Assembly (NCBI GenBank): GCA_002753515.1
Contig: PEAK01000038.1
Coordinates: forward strand, 1-41,818
DNA: 41,818 bases
Reading direction: 5' to 3'
Source of the DNA: Magnetococcales bacterium
GTDB lineage: Bacteria > Pseudomonadota > Magnetococcia > Magnetococcales > UBA8363
The notes beneath the pieces were generated by a model. The model worked only from the letters and a program-made list of their open reading frames with translations. It was not told where the DNA came from and searched no databases. Shown here in pieces: positions 9,522 through 16,730 of this stretch (within the stretch, counting starts at the first letter, position 1; the number at the start of each line of letters is the position of its first letter). Position numbers and translations under genes: made by a program.

Positions 9522-9776
9522 CACAGCGGACCAGGAGGTATGCCGCAGGGGCATCTCATCTGCCAAACGGCTGGCAATGGCCTGATCGATTTCGGCCAAG
9601 GTGCGGACCGGGTGGATTTCTGCGGATTCGTCTTGACGAGGTAGGCATTGTACAAGCAATCCCCCCTCCACCGACACGGAAAACGCCAAGCGATCCCCTG
9701 GCCGAAGGTTCAACTGATCACGAATCTCCTGGGGAATCGTCACTCCACCGTGACAATCCAAAATAGCAATATTCAT
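9498..9776 (-). CDS. AbrB/MazE/SpoVT-type DNA-binding protein, orphan antitoxin-like
   Basis: 92 residues. The first ~50 form a swapped-hairpin AbrB fold: ILDCHGGVTIPQEIRDQLNLRPGDRLAF matches the family pattern of G-x-VTIP-x-E-IR-x-L-x-L-x-PGD (quoted in part). The C-terminal ~40 residues (AEIDQAIASRLADEM) would be the toxin-binding arm of VapB/MazE-like antitoxins. No PIN or MazF toxin gene follows. Downstream is the convergent rhlE, whose last 24 nt overlap this gene, and upstream is a non-coding gap. It is either a transcription regulator in its own right or what remains of a toxin-antitoxin pair. Confidence 0.8.
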   Translation of the reverse strand: MNIAILDCHGGVTIPQEIRDQLNLRPGDRLAFSVSVEGGLLVQCLPRQDESAEIHPVRTLAEIDQAIASRLADEMPLRHTSWSAVSTLDDWQ

Positions 9777-9955
9777 AGCACCTGAGAATCCATACCCGTT
9801 TCCATATGTCTAATCCACCGGCATAGTGGGTGGATAGCTATTAGAGTTTAGATTAGTATTTTATTAAAACCAAGAAGACGATTACTTTATTGAATATTCT
9901 GTAGAACCATCCTGCATTGAATGCTAGTATCATTTGCTAAAAACCATTTGAAATC

Positions 9956-10840
9956 TTAAAGTCCTGCGGCTATCAGGTTGAGTCTCCCATGCGCATCGAC
10001 GGGGGGACACCAATAATGACCACCCGTGACAGGGCGGGTGAATTGAAACAGGGCATCAACAATCCCATCCTCTTGACCAGTCATGCGTTTCAACATGGCA
10101 TCGAAAGCATTCAAAGATCGACTGAACGCTATGAACAATAGGCCTTCGCCGCTGGTATCGATCCAGGGCATGGAGCGACGGACCAGAAAGGCTGGTGGAT
10201 TATAGCTTTCTTGGGCAGTCCGTTTGACGTGGGCGGAATGGGGGGCATCCTCAATTTCCCCGTTGTCGCTTTTTCGGCGACCGATGATATCATCTTGTGC
10301 CTTCTGGTGCATTCCATGGAAATGAGTGAGATCATGCAGCCACTGTTGTACGGAGACGAAACTGGATCCGTGTAATCCCTTCTCCTGATTTTGTACGATG
10401 GCCGCGGCCAAGGCTTCTTCGCCCACCGGGTTCTCGGTGCCGTCCTCGTAACCCGTGAGATCCAATCCTGCGGCGTATTTGAAGCAGTCCAGGCGCCGTA
10501 TACAAACAAATGCCCCGGCCAGCATGGTTTCCAAGGCGCGTCCCTGGCGGGTAATGGTCCCTTGGTCGGTATTGCGGATGAGGATCCATAAATCGGCCTG
10601 GGTGGACACCACGTTGCAACCGGGACCGCTCATTGAGGGAAACGCATGGAGTCCAGGGACTGGTTGACCCATGAATAGCAGCAGGGCTGGTCCGAGACCG
10701 ACGATCGTGTCCATTCCCGGGAACTCCTGGGAAAGGCGTGACAGGGTGGTTCTCGGATCTTTGCCCGGTTTCATGACGAACTCCAGGCTACGTGCATGCG
10801 TGGGAAGGTTGTCCAAGATGCCGGATTGGTTCATAACCAT
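9956..10840 (-). CDS. Dyp-type peroxidase (YfeX-like)
   Basis: Haem peroxidase that uses H2O2 to oxidise dyes and other donors; the YfeX-like class is cytoplasmic. The hallmark GXXDG motif is GYEDGTENP, giving the distal catalytic Asp. HVKRTAQESYNPP provides the likely proximal haem-ligand His, and the C-terminal GLLFIAFSRSLNAFDAML is typical. The open frame runs to 10900, but I prefer ATG 10840 (294 residues, MVMNQSGILDN), which fits family N-termini (NQSGILDNLPTHARSLEF) and has GGGA upstream; ATG 10834 is also possible. It lies 66 nt after the MBL-fold gene on the same strand, so the two are probably cotranscribed. No encapsulin gene and no C-terminal encapsulin tag are seen. Confidence 0.92.
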   Translation of the reverse strand: MVMNQSGILDNLPTHARSLEFVMKPGKDPRTTLSRLSQEFPGMDTIVGLGPALLLFMGQPVPGLHAFPSMSGPGCNVVSTQADLWILIRNTDQGTITRQGRALETMLAGAFVCIRRLDCFKYAAGLDLTGYEDGTENPVGEEALAAAIVQNQEKGLHGSSFVSVQQWLHDLTHFHGMHQKAQDDIIGRRKSDNGEIEDAPHSAHVKRTAQESYNPPAFLVRRSMPWIDTSGEGLLFIAFSRSLNAFDAMLKRMTGQEDGIVDALFQFTRPVTGGHYWCPPVDAHGRLNLIAAGL

Positions 10841-10906
10841 TTTTATTTCCCAGTTGTTTATGAATTTCATATTTTGGTTGTTAAGAATAAAGGCTTTCAC
10901 CTCTAC

Positions 10907-11878
10907 TCAAGCCGATGCGGCGAGGGATTGTTCCAAGCGATTGAGCCAATGGTTCAATCCTTGGACATTGATGCCCCAGTCCATGGACAACAGTTCCGTT
11001 GATTGAATTTTGTCCAACGGGGAGCCGATGGCTTGCAACCGTTGCCAACTGAGTTCTTTGATGCCATCCAGGAGACGATCATCTTTGTCAGGCAGGGTGT
11101 CGGCGCGGATTCCCCAGGCCAGTTCGGAATAGGCTTCCAATTGTTGTTTGAGATCCACCATCAGGTTACTATCGAAAGGGATGGAATCAAAGTGGGTCAG
11201 ATGGAGTCGTTCGGGTTTGAGGGCCAGCAACCGGTCAACACTTTCCAGGCTGTTTTTCGGGTCGAACTGGACCGGTGTGGTGGCCGGGAACAAGAATCGA
11301 CCTTTGGGGCCATCGCATTCCCGATAGGAGATGCCCAGGGCATCGCCGGAAAAGATACCGCGGCTTGTGCGGTCCCAAACCACTTGGTGGTGGATGGCGT
11401 GACCGGGGGTGTGGAGGAATTGGAACTGGCGTCCCATGAGCAGAAAGGTGTCTTCATCCTTGGGGGTGACGACCCGATTGGCCGGGATGGGCGTCAGGCC
11501 GCCCAATGTGTGTAAAAAGCGCTCTTCGCCGTAGACCGTGATGGCACTGGCCTTTAATTTGGCGGGATCAATCAGGTGCTTGGCCCCTTTGGGGTGGACG
11601 TAAAGTTGGGCATTGGGCAGATGCTGGAGCAACAAACCCGCTCCCCCGGCATGGTCCAGATGGACGTGGGTGACCAGGACCGCTTCGACGTTTTCCCGGG
11701 CAATATTTTTTTGCTCCAATACTTTGAGCAAACGAGGCACGGCCAGTTGTGGTCCGGTTTCAATCAACACGGCCCGACCCTGTTCCACAACCAAGTAACA
11801 GCAGGCCAGTCCCGGGCGGATATAGTGGACATCGATACGGGTGATGCCGTGGCCACAATCCCGTGGATCATTGAACAT
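10907..11878 (-). CDS. MBL-fold metallo-hydrolase
   Basis: 323 residues with a complete metallo-beta-lactamase-type zinc site: THVHLDHAGG, the later His in HTPGHAIHH, the Asp in FSGDALG and the final His in LTHFDSIPF. This architecture is that of glyoxalase II-like hydrolases; the substrate cannot be told. The C-terminal ~90 residues are helical and unassigned. Start ATG 11878 has GGGAG 7 nt upstream (MFNDPRDCGHGITRIDVHYI); the longer frame to 11971 adds an unconvincing basic leader. The gene stands upstream of the Dyp peroxidase and probably shares its transcript, suggesting peroxide or lipid-product detoxification, which is inference. Confidence 0.85.
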   Translation of the reverse strand: MFNDPRDCGHGITRIDVHYIRPGLACCYLVVEQGRAVLIETGPQLAVPRLLKVLEQKNIARENVEAVLVTHVHLDHAGGAGLLLQHLPNAQLYVHPKGAKHLIDPAKLKASAITVYGEERFLHTLGGLTPIPANRVVTPKDEDTFLLMGRQFQFLHTPGHAIHHQVVWDRTSRGIFSGDALGISYRECDGPKGRFLFPATTPVQFDPKNSLESVDRLLALKPERLHLTHFDSIPFDSNLMVDLKQQLEAYSELAWGIRADTLPDKDDRLLDGIKELSWQRLQAIGSPLDKIQSTELLSMDWGINVQGLNHWLNRLEQSLAASA

Positions 11879-12120
11879 GAGGTGTCTCCCTTGCGTTCTT
11901 CTGGTTTGGCTGATCGGGACCCTTGAGAATCGTAATGGCAGTTGGATTGTGCATTTCCCCTTATCCTCCAAGCCGATTGCAATGGCCGTTTCTTTTTTGG
12001 CGTAAGCTCTGTTAGTATGGTGGCAGGTGGGGCATCCGGGGTCAAGGTTGCCTGCCCGTTTGCCGATACGTGACGTTATGGCGTCTGCATTTGATTCCTT
12101 CCCCGGGAGTGTTCCACCTG

Positions 12121-12681
12121 ATGGTTGCCATTTCCTTGAATAAAATGAACAGTGTCCGGCAGGAGGTGCTGGACCGGGGACGCACCATGTTGCAGACGGT
12201 GGGCGAACGGGTGGCCACGTTCAGCCGACCTTGGGTCACGTTGTCGGGTCAGGTGTTCTCCAAGGACAACTGGTCACGGATTGCCCGGCAGGCGGGATCG
12301 CTGTGGCAGGAGTGGACAGCCGATCCGGGCGGGAATGCGCTAACTGTAGCGCCCCGGGATCCGATGGAACTGTACTCGCCGCAGGGGGTCAAGCGACAAC
12401 TCAACAGTCCGAACCGTGGCTTGAGCCCTGATATGGATTCGTCCCGGTTTCGTTCCTCCTGGCCACGCAACGCCTATGAAGTGGATGTTTCCGAGGCGGC
12501 CAGACTGGCCCATGGCATTGTCACACATATGGCGGCACCTCCAGATCAGCGGGATGATTTCATCCGTCATGTGCAATCGGTTCGCAAGCAGGGTGGCTAT
12601 GATCCCCAGGTGTTTGCCGAGGCGCGGCACTTGTTGAACCAATTTCCCCAATCCGTCCCCACCTACCTTCGCGATGGTTGA
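12121..12681 (+). CDS. Hypothetical protein upstream of lolA
   Basis: 187 residues from ATG 12121; GGGAG lies 11 nt before it, and in-frame starts at 12070, 12109 (GTG) and 12145 are possible. I do not recognise the family. The middle is basic and low in hydrophobics, with no signal peptide or membrane helix. The C-terminal ~65 residues (DVSEAARLAHGIV...DPQVFAEARHLL) have the spacing of a FlgM-like anti-sigma helix pair, but the match is faint and no flagellar genes are near. Its stop overlaps the first possible lolA start by 8 nt, so it is probably translated together with lolA. Confidence 0.6.
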   Translation: MVAISLNKMNSVRQEVLDRGRTMLQTVGERVATFSRPWVTLSGQVFSKDNWSRIARQAGSLWQEWTADPGGNALTVAPRDPMELYSPQGVKRQLNSPNRGLSPDMDSSRFRSSWPRNAYEVDVSEAARLAHGIVTHMAAPPDQRDDFIRHVQSVRKQGGYDPQVFAEARHLLNQFPQSVPTYLRDG

Positions 12682-13489
12682 TTCCATGCCCAAAGTTTCT
12701 TTGACGTTTTTTTCCCTGATTTCGGACCGTGCCCCAACCAGAATGGGGCTATTATCGCTCTTGGTGGTCTTGCTGATTTCGTTGCCGTTCGCTGCGCAAT
12801 CCGAGGAGCCGGGCAAGGGGGTGAAGACGGATAGACCCGGGGTGAGGACGGATAGACCCGTGCAAAATCAGATTGTTGACAAAAAGGGACCCCCGATAAC
12901 CTCCGTCGATGCCAATGCGGTTTTCACCCGTTTGCAAACGTTTTTGGCCAGCATGCACACCATGGAGGCGGAGTTCATGCAACGGGTGGTCAATCCCGCC
13001 CAGGGGACGCCGGCGGAAAGCAAAGGGGTGTTTTACGCCTCGCGGCCAGGTAAATTTCGTTGGGACTATCAGTATCCCTTTGTGCAAAACATTGTTTCCG
13101 ATGGCAAGGATATTTTCTTTTATGAGCCGGACTTGAAACAGGTCTCGGTCGCCCAGTGGACAAGCCTGAACAACTCCCCGGCATCGTTTTTTGTCAGCAA
13201 TGAACCCCTGGAGTCGGTTTTTACCTGGGCTGTGAGTCCGGATCCGGTATTTCAATATCCGCAAATTCGTCTGACTCCCAAGAAGCCCGGGGATGTGCAA
13301 TACATCGATGTCCTCCTGGGACCCAACAACGATAAGTTGATGAAACTCTCCATTCTCGACTCCATGGGTAACTTATCACATTTTCATTTTTACAAGGGGG
13401 TTTACAACCATACGATTCCCAACGAACGCTTTGAGTTCAAGGTTCCCCCTGGTGTGGATGTCATCAAAACCGAGTCCATCAAACACTAG
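12674..13489 (+). CDS. lolA: Outer-membrane lipoprotein carrier protein LolA
   Basis: Periplasmic chaperone that takes lipoproteins from LolCDE and delivers them to LolB or the outer membrane. A hydrophobic stretch, GLLSLLVVLLISLPFAA, is the signal peptide core. The mature part shows the LolA pattern: LQTFLASMHTMEAEFMQRV, KGVFYASRPGKFRWDY, IVSDGKDIFFYEPDLKQVSV and the final FEFKVPPGVDVI. The start is uncertain: ATG 12674, 12686 and 12743 all lack a clear ribosome binding site, and translation may be coupled to the preceding gene. Between signal and domain is a linker with a duplicated seven-residue unit. No lolB is in view. Confidence 0.93.
   Translation: MVDSMPKVSLTFFSLISDRAPTRMGLLSLLVVLLISLPFAAQSEEPGKGVKTDRPGVRTDRPVQNQIVDKKGPPITSVDANAVFTRLQTFLASMHTMEAEFMQRVVNPAQGTPAESKGVFYASRPGKFRWDYQYPFVQNIVSDGKDIFFYEPDLKQVSVAQWTSLNNSPASFFVSNEPLESVFTWAVSPDPVFQYPQIRLTPKKPGDVQYIDVLLGPNNDKLMKLSILDSMGNLSHFHFYKGVYNHTIPNERFEFKVPPGVDVIKTESIKH
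12821..12862 (+). repeat. Two tandem 21-nt units inside lolA
   Basis: Units at 12821-12841 and 12842-12862 differ at only a few bases and encode VKTDRPG and VRTDRPV in the linker after the signal peptide. This is an in-frame duplication that probably varies in copy number among relatives. Confidence 0.8.
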
Positions 13490-13513
13490 ATCCAAGCGTC
13501 AACGGAGCGTGTC

Positions 13514-13999
13514 ATGCCGTCTTTCGATATTGTCTCGGAGGTCAATCTTCAAGAAGTGGCTAATGCTGTCAACCAAGTGGCCAAGGAGATTGGCACCCGT
13601 TATGATTTCAAGGGGTCCAAATCCAAGGTGGAACATGACGGGGCGATCATTACCCTTTTGGCCGATGACGATTACAAATTGGATCAGGTGGTGGAGGTGT
13701 TGAAGGAAAAAATGGTCCGGCGCAAAATTGAACCCGGGAGCCTGGACTTTGCCAAGGTGGAAGCGGCCTCGGGTGACATGGTGCGGCAGATTGTCACCGT
13801 CAAGCAGGGGGTGGACACGGAACTGGCCAAAAAAATTTGCAAGATGATCAAAGGGTCCAAATTGAAGGTTCAGGCGGCCATTCAGGGAGATGCGGTCCGG
13901 GTGACCGGGAAAAAACGCGATGATTTACAGGATGCTATCGCCAAGGTTAAGGAAGCGGGTTACGAACTTCCCCTGCAATTCATCAACTTTCGCGATTGA
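13514..13999 (+). CDS. yajQ: YajQ family nucleotide-binding protein
   Basis: 161 residues, the full family length. It opens MPSFDIVSEV, as YajQ proteins do, followed by RYDFKGSKS and later KKICKMIKGSKLKVQAAIQG and VRVTGKKRDDLQ, all family blocks. YajQ homologues bind cyclic di-GMP and affect virulence in Xanthomonas and Pseudomonas; others bind nucleic acid or GTP. The role here is unknown. ATG 13514 has GGAG 7 nt upstream. It follows lolA by 24 nt and precedes rimO by 13 nt, so it sits inside a long plus-strand run. Confidence 0.95.
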   Translation: MPSFDIVSEVNLQEVANAVNQVAKEIGTRYDFKGSKSKVEHDGAIITLLADDDYKLDQVVEVLKEKMVRRKIEPGSLDFAKVEAASGDMVRQIVTVKQGVDTELAKKICKMIKGSKLKVQAAIQGDAVRVTGKKRDDLQDAIAKVKEAGYELPLQFINFRD

Positions 14000-14012
14000 C
14001 CGTTTTTAAGCC

Positions 14013-15353
14013 ATGAAACACAAACGGGATGTGGTCAAGGTTGGTGTCATCTCCCTGGGCTGTCCCAAAAATTTGGTGGATACGGAAAAAATGCTCGGTC
14101 GTTATGTGCAGGCCGGGCATGCCTTGACCCCCGATCCCGAGGAGGCGGATCTGTTGGTGGTCAATACCTGCGGGTTCATCGCCTCGGCGGAAGAGGAGTC
14201 GCGCCAAGCCATCCTGGATATGGCAGCCATCAAGGCGCGGCGTCCCGGGGTTCGTTTGGCGGTGACGGGATGCTTGGCGCAACGCCATGGGCGTCTCCTC
14301 AAGGAACAGATTCCCGCCATCGACCTTATCGTGGGAACACACGACACCCCTGACCAGCCCCGGCATGTGGTGGAACCACCGGGTTATCAAACCCAACTGA
14401 TGTTCGCCCCGCTGAAAAAAACAGGGGAGGGGGCTCCCCGGGTACTGACCACGGCCAAACATACCAGTTACCTGAAGATTGCCGAAGGGTGTAACAATCC
14501 GTGTTCATTCTGCATCATTCCACAGTTGCGTGGCCCGTTTCGCTCCCGGACACCGGAAGAACTCATGACGGAGGCGCGTGCCCTGGTTCGCGGCGGCGTG
14601 CGGGAATTGAACCTGGTTTCTCAGGATACGTCCTTGTATGGGCGCGATCTCAGTCCTCGAACCTCGTTGCGTCATTTGTTGACAGAATTGGAAACTTTGT
14701 CCGAATTGCAGTGGATTCGCCTGTTGTACCTCTATCCCACCCTGATCCACGATGATTTATTGGATCATGTCAACCAATCGGCCAAGGTGGTGCCCTACTG
14801 GGATATTCCGTTGCAACACAGCCATTCGGCGGTTTTAACCCGGATGAAGCGGGCCGAGAGTGGCGAGACGGTGCGCCGTTTGGTGTCGCGGATTCGCGAG
14901 CGGGTTCCGGATGCGGCGATTCGTTCGACGTTCATTGTCGGGTTCCCGGGTGAGAGTGACGACGAATTCAATGATTTGTACCAATTCGTTGCAGAATTCA
15001 AGCTTGACCATGTGGGGGTTTTCACCTATTCCGATGAAGTGGGATCGGCCGCATGGCATTTGCCCGATAAAATTCCCGCCCAACTGGCCGAAGAGCGTCG
15101 GCACCGGATCTATGCGTTGCAACAACAGATCAGTCGGGAAAAAATGCTGGCGCGGGTCGGCTCGACATGCGAAGTTTTGGTGGAGCAGGGGATTCAGGAG
15201 GATCCCTGGGTCTATCGGGGACGTACCCAATGGCAGGCTCCCGAAGTGGATGGGCACGTCAAGCTCAAGGGGGGACATCTGGTCCCCGGGACGATGGTGT
15301 CGGCCAAGGTTTTGGACGCGACCGCCTACGACTTGATGGCTGAGGTGGTTTGA
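14013..15353 (+). CDS. rimO: Ribosomal protein S12 methylthiotransferase RimO
   Basis: Radical-SAM enzyme that adds a methylthio group to an Asp of ribosomal protein S12. The N-terminal MTTase domain has VGVISLGCPKNLVDTEKMLG and further Cys in NTCGF and GCLAQ for the auxiliary cluster. The radical-SAM motif is CNNPCSFCIIPQLRGPFRSR (CxxxCxxC). The C-terminal TRAM domain (VDGHVKLKGGHLVPGTMVSAKV in pieces) is complete. RimO rather than MiaB is indicated by the GCPKNLVD opening and the QLRGPFRSR context. 446 residues, full length. The ribosome binding site is poor, and the start lies 13 nt after yajQ. Confidence 0.95.
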   Translation: MKHKRDVVKVGVISLGCPKNLVDTEKMLGRYVQAGHALTPDPEEADLLVVNTCGFIASAEEESRQAILDMAAIKARRPGVRLAVTGCLAQRHGRLLKEQIPAIDLIVGTHDTPDQPRHVVEPPGYQTQLMFAPLKKTGEGAPRVLTTAKHTSYLKIAEGCNNPCSFCIIPQLRGPFRSRTPEELMTEARALVRGGVRELNLVSQDTSLYGRDLSPRTSLRHLLTELETLSELQWIRLLYLYPTLIHDDLLDHVNQSAKVVPYWDIPLQHSHSAVLTRMKRAESGETVRRLVSRIRERVPDAAIRSTFIVGFPGESDDEFNDLYQFVAEFKLDHVGVFTYSDEVGSAAWHLPDKIPAQLAEERRHRIYALQQQISREKMLARVGSTCEVLVEQGIQEDPWVYRGRTQWQAPEVDGHVKLKGGHLVPGTMVSAKVLDATAYDLMAEVV

Positions 15354-15410
15354 TCCCCTTGATTCCTTATGATTATCGGGGCCTGCGCAGGGATTGACCG
15401 AGGTTTTCAC

Positions 15411-16730
15411 ATGGATGCATTGTTACCTCCGTTGGCCGACCGCATGCGTCCTTGTACCCTGGCCCAGGTGCGGGGGCAGGAGCATGTGACAGCCCCGGGA
15501 CGCCTGCTGCATCATGCTGTCTCCAGCCAACGTCTGCCGTCGCTCATCTTTTGGGGGCCTCCGGGATGTGGCAAGACGACTCTGGCGCGCATCATCGCCG
15601 CGCATACCGAACATAAGTTTATTGCCATGTCGGCGGTGATGGCGGGAGTGCGCGAGGTGCGGCAGGTCGTGGATCAAGCGCGTGAGGAAAAGCGGTACTC
15701 CAATCGGGCGACCATCCTGTTCATGGATGAAATTCATCGTTTCAACAAGGGGCAACAGGATGCTTTCCTTCCGGTGGTTGAGGATGGCACGATCATATTG
15801 TTGGGGGCGACCACGGAAAATCCTTCATTTGAACTCAATGGGGCCTTGTTATCGCGCACCAAGGTGGTGACCCTGCAAGCGTTAAACCGCGATGTGTTGC
15901 TGCAAATTATTGCCGATGCCTTGGCGGACGAGGAGCGTGGCTTGGGTGGTGGCATTGTATTGGCGGAAGGGGTTGCCGAGGCGTTGGCTGACCGGGCGGA
16001 TGGTGATGCCCGTCTGGCGCTGAACATGTTGGAAACGGTCGTCGGTATGACGACGGCGGGTGCGGATGGACAACTGCGGGTGGGAATGGAAACGATGCAG
16101 GCGGCTTTGTTGTCCACCACACTCAAGCATGACAAGCAGGGTGAGGCGCATTACAACCTGATTTCGGCGTTACACAAATCGTTACGCAGTTCCGATGTGG
16201 ATGCTGCGCTTTATTGGTTGGCGCGCATGTTGGTGGCGGGGGAGGATGGTTTGTATGTGGCACGCCGATTGATTCGTTTTGCCAGTGAAGATATTGGTAA
16301 TGCCGATCCTCAGGCATTGCAGATCGCCTTGGCGGCCAAGGAGAGTTATCATTTTTTGGGTCGACCGGAGGGGGAACTGGCGTTGGCCCAGGCGGTGATT
16401 TACCTGGCGACATCCCCGAAGAGCAACAGTGTGTACGTTGCCTACGAATTGGCGAAGGAGACGGCGCGACACTTTGGCTCGTTGCCGCCGCCACTGCACT
16501 TGCGTAATGCCCCGACCCGCCTGATGAAAGAATTGGGGTATGGACGGGGTTATCAGTACGCCCATGATTATGAACACGCCTTGGTGATTCAGGAGCATAT
16601 GCCTGAGGGATTGCAGGATCGGCATTTTTACACGCCGGTGGATCGGGGCCATGAGCGGGAGATTGCCAAGCGCCTGGAGTATTGGAAACGATTGAAACGC
16701 AAACGTGCTGAAAACCCGGAGCTGACGTAA
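15411..16730 (+). CDS. rarA: Replication-associated recombination protein A (RarA/MgsA AAA+ ATPase)
   Basis: Clamp-loader-like ATPase that works at stalled replication forks. Walker A is GPPGCGKTTLARIIA, Walker B with sensor is ILFMDEIHRFNKGQQDAFLP, and sensor 1 is LLGATTENPSFELNGALLSR. The C-terminal tetramerisation region (RRLIRFASEDIGNADP..YLATSPKSNSVY) is typical. I chose ATG 15411 (439 residues) because GAGG lies 7 nt upstream and MDALLPPLADRMRP fits family N-termini; an in-frame ATG at 15369 adds 14 residues without support. Its stop codon touches the start of the sulP gene with no gap. Confidence 0.95.
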   Translation: MDALLPPLADRMRPCTLAQVRGQEHVTAPGRLLHHAVSSQRLPSLIFWGPPGCGKTTLARIIAAHTEHKFIAMSAVMAGVREVRQVVDQAREEKRYSNRATILFMDEIHRFNKGQQDAFLPVVEDGTIILLGATTENPSFELNGALLSRTKVVTLQALNRDVLLQIIADALADEERGLGGGIVLAEGVAEALADRADGDARLALNMLETVVGMTTAGADGQLRVGMETMQAALLSTTLKHDKQGEAHYNLISALHKSLRSSDVDAALYWLARMLVAGEDGLYVARRLIRFASEDIGNADPQALQIALAAKESYHFLGRPEGELALAQAVIYLATSPKSNSVYVAYELAKETARHFGSLPPPLHLRNAPTRLMKELGYGRGYQYAHDYEHALVIQEHMPEGLQDRHFYTPVDRGHEREIAKRLEYWKRLKRKRAENPELT

